The notes under the pieces were generated by a model that made no database searches, was not told where the DNA came from, and saw only the letters and a program-made list of their open reading frames with translations. The position numbers and the translations under genes are program-made. Below are positions 56,601 through 59,391 of a DNA stretch of 64,000 nt, piece by piece. Position 1 is the first letter of the stretch. Each line of letters opens with the position of its first letter. This DNA comes from Symbiodinium natans (taxonomy: Eukaryota; Sar; Dinophyceae; Suessiales; Symbiodiniaceae), in NCBI GenBank assembly GCA_905221605.1, contig CAJNDS010002090.1, positions 224,545 to 288,544 on the forward strand, in the 5' to 3' direction.

Positions 56601-59391
56601 TAGGGTTTAGGGCACATCTTCGGCGACAGCCAAAACCAGCTGACTTTTTCCAAGGCCTTCCCAACCGCGTCTCGTCCATGTTTAGGAAGCACGGCTCCTT
56701 GCCTCCAGCAAAGACTGGCGAACGTAGTCGAACCAGTGCCAGAAATTGAGCCACAGCGTTCACTGGACAGACCCGTTTCGGGCCCGTTTTTTGGGGCAGG
56801 GGCTGAAGCCCTGCGCTGAAGAAAGACCCCAGTTTTGAGGCCCAAAACTGGGCCCTGCACAGGCGAGCCTGAGAAGCTAGGACCAGGTACTGCGACCTTG
56901 CTCTTCCCCTCCTTGCCTTCAACACCACTTCCTCGCGAGAGATGGGTTCCGATGGAAGTCTGCCACAAGGCGTTCTTGTTTTTGGCGTAGCCTCTGAATC
57001 AGGGGTGGCTCATATCCCACTCAAAGGGCCCTCAACCCTAAACCCGGCGTATACCTGAATCAGCAAGTTCCACACCAGGGGTCTGATTTGAGTCTTCCCC
57101 AGAATAGGAGTTCCCCCTTCGCACTGAGCACTGCACCCCACAAAACCCCAGACCCCTGCGAGGATCCGAAATACGCAGACCTCCACACGGTTTTAAGGGT
57201 CAACTGACCAAAAGACCTCCATGTTGCTTAGGGTTTAGGGTCCAAAAGACCTCCATGATGCTTAGGGTTTAGGGTTTAGGGCTAGGCTTTAGGGTTTGGG
57301 GTTTAATTAGGGTTTAGGGCATATCTCCTTAAACCCGCAGCCTCGTTGCGAAAGTCCAATTCGGTGTAGAGCCCCTCCCCAAATACTTCCACCAGGGCCT
57401 GTCGCGTTCGCAGGGTTTGGGGTTTAGGGTCGAGGGCTAGGAATCACCTCTTAAGTCGCAGGGGCGCAGGTAGGCTTTAGGGTTTGCCACCATAAGCCCT
57501 AAGCCCTACACCATAAACCCGGTTTGCCACTATATGCCCCTGGTCCAACATCCGAAAGGGTTTGATTCAGGGGGTTCGGGCGACATGTGAACCTCCGCAA
57601 GATACGGCGTTGCAAGGACTTATGAGGGGCGCGTCAGTGGTGGGTTTTGTCGATGACCTAAACACCCTAACCCCTTAACCCTCCAACCCTAAACCCCCAA
57701 ACCCTCTCGACTGTAGGATGCTCCGACAAAGGAAGGCATGGTCTGACCCTTACTATACCTTTCTAGGATACACTGGTACCAAGATAGTGAGGATGGAGGG
57801 TTTAGGGCTCACATTTCGGGTGCTCTGCGGTAATTAGTTTAGGGTTTCGGGCTCACATTTCGAGTGTAATGTCGTAGTTTAGGGCTAAGGATGACAGATT
57901 TCCGGTCAATTTAGGGTTTATCGGGTCTAGGGTTAGGGTTCTAGGGTTTAGGGCAATTTAGGGTGTAGGGTTCCCGCGAAGGTCCGCCAGATTTGCCTCT
58001 GAAGCCCTAAACCCAAGCAACTCGCAGGCACGCTTTGCAGGTGAAAGAGTGCCAGGCCGTTCAGGGTTTAGGGTTGAGGATTTTGGGTGTTGAGGGTCTA
58101 GGCATTTGGGGTTTCCATAGAGACCTACTCCACCCGCAAACCCTAAACAGAAAGCCCAAACTGAAGGGGATAGCATCGGAAACCGCCACAGAAGACTGTG
58201 GGTGTCTAGTAGGAATACAGGCACCAGGGTCCTCAGAACATTGCTATAGATAGATAGACAGATAGATAGATAGACATATATAGATACACATATATATATA
58301 TATATAATACACACACCCATCATATCCACGGAGACTAAGGCTGGCTCTTTGAATAGTCTGACAAAATTTTCGACATGAGCTCTTCTCAAAGGCAATGAAA
58401 AGAGACCATGAAACATCCCAATGTCCTACCTAGCCAACGCTCGGCCCTAAATGCCCGAAATATTATAGGCCTAGAAGCACAAGCCCTAAACCCTCAACCC
58501 GAAATCCTAGGCCTAAAAGCCCTAAGCAGGTGAACCCTAAACCCTTAACCCTAATTAACCCCTAAACCCTAAACCTGAATTCCCCAACCCTAAACCCTAA
58601 ACCCTAAACACCAAACCCAAACCCCAGAACCCTAACCCTCATGAAATCTCCCACAACACCCGGAGCCAGCCTTCCAGTCGGTCAGCTGGCTCGTGAAGCG
58701 CGACGCGAGGTCGGTTGTGACAGCGGCAGCTTTCCGCATGACGTACCTGGCGATAAGACATAGAGTTTAAGGTCTAGGGTTTAGGGTTTAGGTTCCGAAA
58801 AAAGGGGGGTTGGTAAGATACCACTCCATTTGGGGTATAGAAAGTGGTACCCCTACAGTGGGAAAGACCTTGGGATGTTCCCCCTTATACAAGTTCTTCA
58901 TGGGGAGTAGAATCGGTGACCCGAAGCCCACCTTGTGCCCCTCGCCCCGTAATCCCAACGTAGGAACATTGGGAAGAACCCGAAGTAGGGTTTAGGGTTT
59001 GGGGTTTGGGTTTAGCGTTTACGGTGAACCTTGACCTAAATATGGTATGCCTGGGCTTTCAAGTAGCTCCTGCATAGTGCCTTCGTGTTTATTGCTAGCA
59101 TCCCCTAAAAGGTTAGATTCTCGGAGTTTAGGGCTTAATTTAGGGTTCATCCCAAACCTCAAACCGAAAACCCAAAACAACCAACCACGAACCCTCTATA
59201 AACTGAGGCTAGCCTTGTGGCATGAAGGTGCTTAGAAAAAACAAAAACACCTTAACCCCCCCCCCCAAAAAAAAAAAAAAAAAAGGGTTAATACGGGCCT
59301 ACTCTGGGTGCAAGCCCTTCTACCGAAATCCCACATAGCTCCAGGGGCGCAGGTCCCGGCTGATGGTGGGCAGCGCGCCTGGGCGCTGCAC
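2544..59391 (-). CDS. ABC1/UbiB-family atypical kinase gene, split into at least 32 tiny exons (5' end missing)
   Basis: ABC1K/ADCK proteins are atypical kinases or ATPases acting on quinone and prenyl-lipid metabolism in mitochondria and plastids. Exons, 5' to 3': 59351-59391, 58671-58746, 57342-57398, 55633-55713, 55155-55193, 54257-54319, 53527-53558, 52322-52391, 49850-49878, 40005-40045, 39614-39672, 38975-39013, 37467-37519, 36668-36712, 36133-36176, 35397-35427, 34924-34936, 33748-33777, 32503-32528, 31873-31918, 25528-25550, 23933-23996, 23300-23330, 21886-21914, 20836-20863, 16294-16331, 15052-15121, 14809-14846, 13936-13971, 3174-3202, 2715-2761, 2544-2566. Every junction keeps phase and uses an AG/G acceptor. 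Motifs in order: [46 protein letters not shown] (catalytic loop), LLDFGLVAE (metal-binding DFG), [50 protein letters not shown]. The C-terminal extension resembles plant plastid ABC1Ks. The upstream KxGQ part and a stop codon were not found. Exons up to 20836 are the best supported. Confidence 0.8.
3270..3352 (+). repeat. TTTAGGG array, about 12 units
   Basis: Nearly perfect array just upstream (minus sense) of the exon 3174-3202. A CCCTAAA array (3105-3160) sits on the other side of that exon. Confidence 0.95.
3468..3575. repeat. Inverted-repeat element family B, about 100 bp
   Basis: Termini GGGATGTTCCCCCTTATACT and the inverse, with inner CAGTCCTTA/TAAGGACTG arms. This copy is degenerate at the right end. 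A degenerate family A copy sits just upstream at 3367-3452. Confidence 0.85.
4489..4609. repeat. Inverted-repeat element family E, about 120 bp
   Basis: Ends GTAGGGTTTATATT and AATATAAACCCTGCTTCATA, with an internal ACACTCACCAA direct repeat. Confidence 0.9.
9285..9390. repeat. Inverted-repeat element family A, about 106 bp
   Basis: Termini AAGGGTCCATGTACCT and the inverse AGGTACATGGACCCTT flank a centre with CCTATTT and GGCCCAAGTA-type inner repeats. No coding capacity: a MITE-like element. Other copies are listed separately. Confidence 0.9.
9719..9823. repeat. Dispersed element family G
   Basis: Shares TTCCGAAATTA.GGGG..CCTT, GGGAATCCTACT and TTTTCGTA.ACCCCCATAT blocks with 41126-41232 and 52011-52094. 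Confidence 0.8.
10470..10575 (+). repeat. TATAGGG variant array
   Basis: Runs of GGGTTATA and GGGTCATA units, distinct from the standard unit and locally uniform. Confidence 0.9.
10687..10812 (-). CDS. Coding-looking island [20 protein letters not shown]
   Basis: About 40 codons ending [11 protein letters not shown] then a stop. Other minus islands nearby are 12384-12500 ([20 protein letters not shown]), 11219-11305 ([20 protein letters not shown]), 10995-11062 ([20 protein letters not shown]) and 9425-9515 ([20 protein letters not shown]). All are separated by telomeric arrays. Function unknown. Confidence 0.3.
11729..11908. repeat. Family B element split by CCCTAAA arrays
   Basis: Left arm 11729-11788 and right arm 11865-11908, with about 75 bases of CCCTAAA-type units in between. 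Confidence 0.85.
12009..12233. repeat. Family A: truncated copy (12009-12057) next to a full copy (12125-12233)
   Basis: The full copy has both CCATGTACCT termini and the inner GGAGGTACTTTAAGGCCCAA segment. The truncated copy is fused to telomeric repeats. Confidence 0.9.
12755..13470 (-). CDS. Cluster of unassigned coding-looking islands in a kinase intron
   Basis: Four minus-strand stretches with protein-like composition: 13368-13470 ([20 protein letters not shown]), 13165-13344 ([20 protein letters not shown], continuing for about 55 codons), 12965-13075 ([20 protein letters not shown]) and 12755-12895 ([20 protein letters not shown]). They sit inside the 10.7-kb intron between the [12 protein letters not shown] and [10 protein letters not shown] exons, so they could be exons of another nested gene. 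No domain recognised; phases not resolved. Confidence 0.35.
14030..14138 (-). repeat. CCCCTACA / CCCCTAAA eight-base variant array
   Basis: Eight-base units replace the seven-base unit for about 100 bases. Confidence 0.95.
15052..15121 (-). CDS. ABC1K C-terminal exon: [16 protein letters not shown]
   Basis: Twenty-three codons beginning [20 protein letters not shown]. It is in phase with [12 protein letters not shown] upstream (16294-16331), and with [13 protein letters not shown] (14809-14846) and [12 protein letters not shown] (13936-13971) downstream. The series resembles the LP.it.Ed..il.nvq...L region of plant ABC1Ks, but no catalytic motif confirms it. It could belong to another gene. 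Confidence 0.5.
15131..15316. repeat. Inverted-repeat element H containing telomeric arrays
   Basis: Arms GACTCGTACCCCTAAGGTTGT at 15137-15157 and the inverse near 15280-15315 enclose both TTTAGGG and CCCTAAA blocks. Confidence 0.75.
17231..17377 (+). CDS. Small plus-strand ORF, 48 codons
   Basis: Starts [20 protein letters not shown] in a good initiation context (CAACCATGG) and ends GDFCGPYA. Cys and Pro rich in the second half. Not recognised. It could be a small gene or a chance frame. Confidence 0.25.
   Translation: MARQLSGETIFGPFGVITGSGLANCPPAPLPCRLDEPCKVGDFCGPYA
17521..17590. repeat. Family E element, internally deleted
   Basis: ATATGAAGTAGGGCTTATAT at the left and its inverse at the right, about 70 bp. 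Confidence 0.9.
18333..18545 (-). CDS. Coding-looking island, about 70 codons
   Basis: Reads [20 protein letters not shown] and on to [13 protein letters not shown] on the minus strand, between telomeric arrays. A plus-strand frame is open too. In the kinase intron 20835-16332. Unassigned. Confidence 0.3.
19806..19914 (-). repeat. CCCTAAA array, about 15 units
   Basis: One of the longest uninterrupted perfect arrays of the window. Confidence 0.95.
20451..20557. repeat. Family A element, full copy (partial copy at 20085-20152)
   Basis: CCCTAAGGGTCCATGTACCT at the left end and its inverse at the right. It is inverted relative to the 9285 copy. Confidence 0.9.
21365..21500 (-). CDS. Coding-looking island [20 protein letters not shown]
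   Basis: An open stretch of more than 40 codons with sensible composition, ending [19 protein letters not shown]. It is in the kinase intron 21885-20864. It does not fit kinase phase or motifs. Unassigned. Confidence 0.3.
22113..22226. repeat. Inverted-repeat element family C, about 110 bp
   Basis: Arms GTAACCTAGGAA..AAGGGTGCCC and inverse-type GGGATAAGGGCCTACTC. Confidence 0.85.
22341..22439. repeat. Family B element, full copy
   Basis: GGGGATGTTCCCCCTTGTAC at the left and TATAAGGGGAACATCCC at the right. Confidence 0.9.
22653..22771. repeat. Family E element, full copy
   Basis: CATATGAAGTAGGGTTTATA at the left, CCCTGCTTCATGTG at the right. Confidence 0.9.
22800..23161 (+). CDS. Lysine-rich plus-strand open frame, unknown
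   Basis: Part of a longer open frame that begins inside an inverted-repeat element (22653-22771). The later 120 codons ([35 protein letters not shown]) are basic and hydrophilic and not repeat-derived. No family recognised and no splice context established. Confidence 0.25.
23300..23330 (-). CDS. ABC1K exon: [11 protein letters not shown]
   Basis: Ten codons plus one base, CCCCAG/GAA acceptor and GC donor. Continues into 21886-21914 as [13 protein letters not shown], then [10 protein letters not shown] at 20836-20863. This resembles the FLLS..G.f.r.~L..E stretch of plant ABC1Ks. Confidence 0.6.
23541..23647. repeat. Family C element
   Basis: GAAGTAACCTAGGAGTAAAA left arm. A partial right arm recurs at 23693-23727. 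Confidence 0.85.
23933..23996 (-). CDS. ABC1K exon: [21 protein letters not shown]
   Basis: Twenty-one codons after one base of a split codon, TAG/GGCC acceptor and GA donor. Taken alone it resembles an EF-hand loop. In phase with the 23-base exon 25528-25550 (AALGAVA) before it and [11 protein letters not shown] after it, it fits the ABC1K C-terminal region. Confidence 0.6.
24384..24653 (-). CDS. Open frame of 89 codons, unknown
   Basis: Begins [20 protein letters not shown] and ends RMLPKS. It is polar, rich in Gln, Lys and Ser, and free of telomere-derived peptides until the flanking repeats. No domain recognised. It lies in the kinase-gene intron 25527-23997 on the same strand. Confidence 0.35.
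   Translation of the reverse strand: MVGSKQQKANLHILHQAYRRLKATHGQKTTTSSLQQSTQKPDTSLQNSFQPNYQFSINIPRRPFKLSNKLLSCYSDARAQVDQRMLPKS
25803..25942. repeat. Inverted-repeat element family F, about 135 bp
   Basis: GGGTAGTTTCATGG...TTAGTATGGGCCC at the left, inverse ATTAGGGCCCCATGAAGCTACCC at its right. Other copies at 37107-37217 and 54526-54656. Diverged ones at 21740-21862, 38680-38780 and 49158-49270. Confidence 0.85.
25932..26222 (+). CDS. Plus-strand open frame of 96 codons, unknown
   Basis: The first ATG falls in the terminal repeat of an inverted-repeat element, so that start is doubtful. The 3' part ([20 protein letters not shown], then [18 protein letters not shown]) looks coding and has AG/G steps, so it could be an upstream exon of the plus-strand gene ending at 26901. 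The opposite strand is also partly open. Confidence 0.28.
   Translation: MKLPLHIPQAKLAMVCDGMLGFFAGCKGHVAQACSVQISCPNPLTESPQADSELQDFCSQGRLEKCREANGLHLGISKRLCQERNFAKLINPKTWV
26674..26901 (+). CDS. Candidate terminal exon of a plus-strand gene, product unknown
   Basis: Follows CAAATCAG/GTC and runs 75 codons to [23 protein letters not shown], then [18 protein letters not shown] and onward. Codon choice looks coding. The sequence upstream carries TTTTCACCTTATC in plus orientation, as OTU introns do on their own strand. It stops 34 bp from the OTU gene's stop, so the two would be convergent. A reverse-strand frame at 26647-26829 is also open. Product not recognised. Confidence 0.4.
   Translation, partial: VTSHDLGPVAFYLLQALFCLGNKPYHADFGVYKHQTESLFHTTQEVGPKARHLFVYRGFPWRPIAVFSRTTFLSS
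26936..29711 (-). CDS. UIM + OTU-domain deubiquitinase-like cysteine protease, nine exons
   Basis: OTU proteases cleave ubiquitin chains. Exons, 5' to 3': 29616-29711, 29026-29445, 28860-28911, 28396-28757, 28162-28295, 27934-28102, 27716-27886, 27215-27610, 26936-27103; all phases agree and the last ends in TAA. Exon 1 has ATG at 29708 and a ubiquitin-interacting-motif-like helix ([15 protein letters not shown]). Exon 2 holds DGNCQYRAV with the catalytic Cys, and [14 protein letters not shown]. Exon 3 supplies the catalytic His in [10 protein letters not shown]. The rest, about 450 residues, is basic or charged and unrecognised. Only the last intron has a GT donor; the others begin GC or GA. 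Exon 1 starts after CCCAG, so it may be internal or a spliced-leader site. In the stretch 27716-27790 a second frame is also open ([17 protein letters not shown]), so the end of that exon is uncertain. Confidence 0.82.
28860..28911 (-). CDS. OTU exon with the catalytic histidine
   Basis: Seventeen codons beginning [20 protein letters not shown] supplies the general base of the OTU catalytic dyad. The exon is only 52 bases and is flanked by introns carrying CACCTTAC motifs. GA donor. Confidence 0.8.
29026..29445 (-). CDS. OTU catalytic exon
   Basis: 140 codons from [14 protein letters not shown] to VLEICNIQ. The active-site loop is DGNCQYR and the Cys is the nucleophile. [20 protein letters not shown] is the usual OTU core before the last strands. 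The GC donor after CAA joins in phase to DWHYD. Confidence 0.88.
29760..30520. other. Stretch upstream of the OTU gene, no clear gene
   Basis: Carries CACCTTATC and GATAAGGT motifs (29918, 29930, 30139, 30227) like those in OTU introns, which could mark further introns. A 63-codon plus frame at 29949-30140 is not convincing. Confidence 0.4.
30520..30905. repeat. TTAATTAA-type AT-rich tract
   Basis: Almost only A and T, built of AATTTAATTAATT words. Lies upstream of the OTU gene. Confidence 0.9.
31117..31520. repeat. Two tandem copies of a 200-bp unit
   Basis: GATAAGGTTCATATGAAGGG begins at 31151 and again at 31351, and the rest of the unit aligns. Each unit has three ATAAGGT motifs. Confidence 0.9.
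31873..31918 (-). CDS. ABC1K exon: [15 protein letters not shown]
   Basis: Fifteen codons after a split Arg codon (the previous exon, 32503-32528, gives GSDGSSRH). Matches the aLr.lL.d.dG element. The GC donor opens the 6.3-kb intron that contains the OTU gene. Confidence 0.7.
32756..32866. repeat. Family C element
   Basis: GACCCAAGAG left end and CCTACTCTGGGTC right end. Confidence 0.85.
33645..33735 (-). repeat. CCCTAAA array, about 12 units
   Basis: Lies immediately downstream, in the minus sense, of the [10 protein letters not shown] exon (33748-33777). Confidence 0.95.
33748..33777 (-). CDS. ABC1K exon: [10 protein letters not shown]
   Basis: Ten codons, phase 0 to 0, GGCCAG/GCA acceptor and GA donor. 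Matches the conserved EAYP(F/Y)v...LL element. Confidence 0.75.
34218..34327. repeat. Family C element
   Basis: GACCCAAGAGTAACCTCGGA left, GGGTCTACCCAGGGTTC right. Confidence 0.85.
34924..34936 (-). CDS. ABC1K 13-base micro-exon: IVAE
   Basis: Only 13 bases, G ATC GTG GCC GAG. Acceptor TGCCAG/G, donor GT. It is needed to bridge NPKYR and AYPFVV, matching iV.EAYP of the family. The case rests on phase and family sequence, since a 13-base match alone would be weak. Confidence 0.6.
34953..35090 (+). repeat. TTTAGGG array passing into a TCTAGGG block
   Basis: About 12 TTTAGGG units are followed by six or more TCTAGGG units. The shared variant shows local tandem amplification. Confidence 0.95.
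35397..35427 (-). CDS. ABC1K exon: [11 protein letters not shown]
   Basis: Nine full codons, IALAGNPKY, between a split Gly and a split Arg. Completes the strongly conserved LEGIAL.GNP motif. Acceptor GCGAG/GC, donor GA. Confidence 0.8.
36133..36176 (-). CDS. ABC1K exon: [15 protein letters not shown]
   Basis: Fourteen codons between split Pro and Gly codons. With the neighbours it gives [20 protein letters not shown], the same length as plant family members over this stretch. GC donor after G. Confidence 0.75.
36248..36333 (+). repeat. TTGAGGG variant array
   Basis: About eleven consecutive TTGAGGG units sit between normal TTTAGGG units: a homogenised variant block. Confidence 0.95.
36444..36530. 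repeat. Family A element, shortened
   Basis: GGGTCCATGTACCTCATGAT at the left and GGGTACATGGACCCTGAGG at the right. Confidence 0.85.
36668..36712 (-). CDS. ABC1K exon: [14 protein letters not shown]
   Basis: Matches DL..i..e.PF.iP of plant and cyanobacterial ABC1Ks. GCCAAG/G acceptor, GT donor, phase 2 at both ends. Confidence 0.75.
36832..36944. repeat. Inverted-repeat element family D
   Basis: AAAAGGGTACCCTTTTT left part and GGTACCACTGGGCCACCAAG right part. Related copies or fragments at 13476-13557, 42440-42495 and 44908-44943. Confidence 0.75.
37107..37217. repeat. Family F element
   Basis: GGTAGTTACACGATCCCTTA at the left, ATTACGGGCCCATGAAAC at the right. Confidence 0.85.
37467..37519 (-). 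CDS. ABC1K exon: [18 protein letters not shown]
   Basis: Carries the family's il.pYl.GGG.k..Nf segment. CCCCAG/GTT acceptor and GC donor. Joined to 36668-36712 it reads [18 protein letters not shown]. Confidence 0.8.
38975..39013 (-). CDS. ABC1K exon: [13 protein letters not shown]
   Basis: Thirteen codons, phase 0 to 0, CTGCAG/GAC acceptor and GC donor. It lies between LGFLPE and [10 protein letters not shown], as expected for the family. Confidence 0.7.
39614..39672 (-). CDS. ABC1K exon: [17 protein letters not shown]
   Basis: Nineteen codons, [19 protein letters not shown], matching the family's dW..Li.DF..LGFLP segment. The GA donor leads in phase to [13 protein letters not shown] at 38975-39013. 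Confidence 0.85.
40005..40045 (-). CDS. ABC1K exon: [13 protein letters not shown]
   Basis: Thirteen codons between two split codons. ACCGAG/G acceptor, GT donor (GTAG/GTGGG). It joins DFGLVAE to [12 protein letters not shown]. The family normally has dR..ii.A.iHl.n.dW here, so no residues seem to be missing across the 9.8-kb intron. Confidence 0.75.
40119..40229. repeat. Family A element, full copy
   Basis: Near-identical to the copy at 50182-50296. Its left end abuts a fragment of family F (40080-40118). Confidence 0.9.
40756..40853. repeat. Family B element, full copy
   Basis: Both termini and inner arms present. Confidence 0.9.
41126..41232. repeat. Dispersed element family G
   Basis: Same block order as the copy at 9719-9823. 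Confidence 0.8.
41410..41745. repeat. Poly-G, (AAAT)n and (TA)n low complexity 3' of the PPR gene
   Basis: A G30-type tract, then AAAT units, long TA runs and TACA/CATA repeats. It starts about 65 bases beyond the PPR stop codon. Confidence 0.9.
41809..42408 (-). CDS. PPR gene terminal exon, about five PPR repeats
   Basis: One open stretch of 199 codons plus TAG, by far the longest exon in the telomere-repeat part of the window. It starts after CCCAAG/GTG; the first codon GTG is internal, not a start. It has successive 35-residue PPR units, for example [20 protein letters not shown] and [20 protein letters not shown], then a degenerate unit and an end rich in basic residues. The upstream exon 42643-42708 joins with GAV-VMNACAK in phase through a GC donor. 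Confidence 0.9.
   Translation of the reverse strand: MMNACAKAGQALKAAQWHRTLVRTGFSPNACTFTALIKAFDKAGDVEGAFRAMQSMEAAGVTADASTYSCLLHACAKQGQVERAKKVFDLMQEHHIQPNAVSYNVLALAFAKQGMWREAELLGEQLEQQGLWMNQWFLYALLLSYAAAQPKQAAKAEAAFVRVMKTGQVRTNKHIVQGLQRAVGRSRAGLLLRATYADL
41809..46391 (-). CDS. Pentatricopeptide-repeat (PPR) protein gene nested in the kinase gene
   Basis: PPR proteins bind organelle RNA in a sequence-specific way and act in editing, processing or translation. Exons, 5' to 3': 46331-46391, 46102-46190, 45727-45808, 45439-45525, about 45140-45205, 44311-44379, 43639-43679, 43473-43503, 43084-43122, 42643-42708, 41809-42408 (ends in TAG). Repeat signatures include [39 protein letters not shown] and [13 protein letters not shown]. 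Most junctions are exactly in phase with GC or GA donors; the 45140 end, the 44379 start and the 43473 junction are unsure. The start codon is not located; an exon candidate at 47920-48018 could be upstream. The whole gene lies inside one intron of the ABC1K gene, on the same strand. Confidence 0.8.
43084..43122 (-). CDS. PPR exon [13 protein letters not shown]
   Basis: Thirteen codons. The GA donor joins in phase to [18 protein letters not shown] at 42643-42708, restoring an unbroken PPR unit. Confidence 0.8.
43257..43357. repeat. Family B element, full copy
   Basis: CCCTTATACTAAGAGTCCTT left arm, GTATAAGGGGGAACACCC right arm. Confidence 0.9.
43504..43638 (-). mobile_element. PPR intron made of family I element, short telomeric array
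   Basis: The entire intron between PPR exons 43639-43679 and 43473-43503. The ends are GGCTTTCTTCTGGCTGGCTC and GAAGTCAGCCAAG, partly inverse of each other. It has only about three CCCTAAA units at the place where the 45206 copy has a long array. Confidence 0.75.
43793..43897. repeat. Family A element, diverged copy
   Basis: Same termini with a changed centre (ATATACTTGGGCC). Confidence 0.85.
44403..44670. repeat. TTTTGGGG units, telomeric units, then a C-rich tract
   Basis: Four TTTTGGGG units at 44413-44445, then TTTAGGG units, then about 125 bases of CCCCCCCCA at 44540-44665. The Gly- and Pro-rich frames here are artefacts. Confidence 0.9.
45206..45438 (-). mobile_element. PPR intron made of an inverted-repeat element (family I)
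   Basis: The entire intron between PPR exons 45439-45525 and about 45140-45205. It shares its start (TCCTGGCTGGCTCTCAGGGC, minus sense), its AGAAGCTACCATAAGG centre and its end (TAAGAAGTCGGCCAAG) with 43504-43638. It contains a CCCTAAA array of about 13 units. Confidence 0.75.
45439..45525 (-). CDS. PPR exon [19 protein letters not shown]
   Basis: Twenty-nine codons, phase 0 to 0, CGAAAG/GCA acceptor and GC donor. With the preceding exon it makes [15 protein letters not shown], a standard PPR second-helix sequence. Confidence 0.8.
45894..45993. repeat. Family B element, full copy in a PPR intron
   Basis: GGGATGTTCCCCTTAAACTA and the inverse TAGTATAAGGGGGAACATCC. It lies between PPR exons 46102-46190 and 45727-45808. 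Partial copies at 32130-32192 and 58872-58910. Confidence 0.9.
46967..47132. repeat. Family A element split by a TTTAGGG array
   Basis: The left half ends near 47007 and the right half starts near 47088. Between them are about 11 perfect TTTAGGG units. Both termini are intact. Confidence 0.9.
47207..47281. repeat. Family E element, internally deleted
   Basis: CATGTGAAGTAGGGCTT at the left, ATAAACCCTGCTTCACGTG at the right. Confidence 0.9.
47797..48018 (-). CDS. Unassigned coding island interrupted by a telomeric array inside a 29-bp duplication
   Basis: Bases 48018-47920 read [20 protein letters not shown] and on to CESPSEHLQ (33 codons). The next 117 bases are one copy of a 29-bp duplication plus 88 bases of CCCTAAA/CCCTGAA repeats. 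The frame resumes at 47802 with DQ. The position relative to the PPR exons suggests a 5' PPR exon, but no PPR motif is visible. Confidence 0.4.
47800..47945. repeat. Telomeric array flanked by a 29-bp direct duplication
   Basis: Identical 29-bp copies at 47800-47828 and 47917-47945 (start ATCCTGGAGG, end GACTCTCAC) enclose 88 bases of CCCTAAA/CCCTGAA units. Confidence 0.95.
48168..48426 (-). CDS. Open frame with two hydrophobic segments, unknown
   Basis: The part after [17 protein letters not shown] looks coding: a membrane segment ([20 protein letters not shown]) and a second hydrophobic stretch ([15 protein letters not shown]). The upstream part is telomere-derived. It sits in the intron that hosts the PPR gene. 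No family recognised. Confidence 0.3.
49850..49878 (-). CDS. ABC1K exon: LLDFGLVAE (DFG motif)
   Basis: Nine codons plus two bases: VLLDFGLVA(E). CTCCAG/GTT acceptor, GA donor. It supplies the metal-binding DFG motif. The intron that follows is about 9.8 kb and contains the PPR gene. Confidence 0.85.
50182..50296. repeat. Family A element, full copy
   Basis: Perfect CCCTAAGGGTCCATGTACCT terminus and inverse. Confidence 0.9.
50573..51135. repeat. 261-bp tandem repeat with an internal half-repeat
   Basis: AGGCTGTTGCGT starts at 50581 and 50842. Each unit has two related halves around GGGGACGGTCTG..CCGAAGGCCCT, and a third partial unit follows at 51115. A 251-codon minus frame runs through it, but it is repeat-driven. 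Confidence 0.9.
51290..51470. repeat. GGGCCA minisatellite
   Basis: Units of AGGGCC and AGGGCCAGGCC. Confidence 0.9.
52011..52094. repeat. Dispersed element family G
   Basis: Shorter copy; same block order. Confidence 0.8.
52322..52391 (-). CDS. ABC1K exon: catalytic loop HGDPHPGN
   Basis: Codes [20 protein letters not shown] then [11 protein letters not shown] is the diagnostic catalytic loop of the ABC1/UbiB family, with Asp as catalytic residue and Asn as metal ligand. The GC donor after CTG leads in phase to VLLDFGLVA. Confidence 0.9.
53177..53326. repeat. CCCCCCA C-rich tract
   Basis: CCCCCAC and CCCACC units. All long frames across it are low complexity. Confidence 0.9.
53527..53558 (-). 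CDS. ABC1K exon: [11 protein letters not shown]
   Basis: Ten codons plus two bases ([10 protein letters not shown], then GG). The acceptor is AGCCAG/GAG and the donor GC. Joined to 52322-52391 it reads [16 protein letters not shown], matching the invariant QLL..[11 protein letters not shown] context of ABC1 kinases. Confidence 0.75.
53917..54026 (-). repeat. CCCTATAAA variant array
   Basis: Nine-base units CCCTATAAA repeat about ten times. Confidence 0.9.
54257..54319 (-). CDS. ABC1K exon: [21 protein letters not shown] region
   Basis: Twenty-one codons starting [16 protein letters not shown], phase 0 to 0, ending at CAG with a GT donor. The acceptor is GGTGAG/GAT. It corresponds to the linker helices between the N-lobe and the catalytic loop. 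Confidence 0.75.
54526..54656. repeat. Family F element
   Basis: GGGTAGTTACGTGGTCCCTT at the left; the right end is diverged. Confidence 0.8.
54706..54918 (+). CDS. Plus-strand open frame, 70 codons, unknown
   Basis: After a start inside a decayed element, the frame gives [20 protein letters not shown] and then [19 protein letters not shown], an amphipathic helical run with no telomere-derived residues. It lies antisense in the kinase intron 55154-54320. Unassigned. Confidence 0.28.
   Translation: MFRSTYRNYALQTQVYCNEAQRCKNHEQSCIDQFRSSVSELEILGRAEVLCSLLEMIKSLTPRLTALPLI
54999..55105. repeat. Family C element
   Basis: Full copy directly downstream of exon 55155-55193. A short copy is at 7552-7618 and a right-end fragment at 59283-59313. 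Confidence 0.85.
55155..55193 (-). CDS. ABC1K exon: [13 protein letters not shown]
   Basis: Thirteen codons, GGCAG/GAA acceptor and GC donor. It continues into DGIKLTN of exon 54257-54319, giving the classic rVL..W.dGi.Lt string. A telomeric array lies about 20 bases upstream of the acceptor. Confidence 0.8.
55633..55713 (-). CDS. ABC1K exon: EALNQQKM...VVVPEVFM
   Basis: Twenty-seven codons from ALNQQKMKK to VVVPEVFM, phase 0 to 0. The intron that follows begins GA after Met. Splicing to 55155-55193 restores [18 protein letters not shown], the family's VP.vy.e.s..rVL motif. Confidence 0.8.
56593..56990 (-). pseudogene. Possible remnant of a transposase-like ORF (NMDET)
   Basis: A minus frame of more than 110 codons contains [20 protein letters not shown]. 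The hydrophobic-x-MDET string resembles the first Asp block of some DDE transposases. No second or third acidic block is visible, and the frame runs into telomeric repeats. Two overlapping frames are open, so this is weak. It lies in the kinase intron 57341-55714. Confidence 0.25.
57342..57398 (-). CDS. ABC1K exon: ELDFRNE motif
   Basis: Nineteen codons, [19 protein letters not shown], phase 0 to 0. With the next exon it completes FRNEALNQQKM, the conserved ElD(F/Y)..EA.N signature of ABC1 kinases. The donor is GC and the acceptor CGACAG/G. Confidence 0.8.
58671..58746 (-). CDS. ABC1K exon: LYVMRKAA helix
   Basis: Twenty-five codons beginning [20 protein letters not shown], bounded by CCAG/G and a GC donor after Lys. 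Joined to the next exon it gives [20 protein letters not shown], the family's stretch before the ElDy..EA.N motif. Confidence 0.65.
59351..59391 (-). CDS. ABC1K exon 1 seen: VQRPG segment
   Basis: Reads [13 protein letters not shown] plus two bases of a Leu codon. It matches the family signature just after the ATP-binding lysine strand (VAVKVQRPG). The acceptor is CTCAG/GTG and the donor GC. In phase it joins the exon at 58671-58746 to give RDLYVMRKAA, the usual LDLYLLR-type helix. The VAVK part must be on a further upstream exon. Confidence 0.7.
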
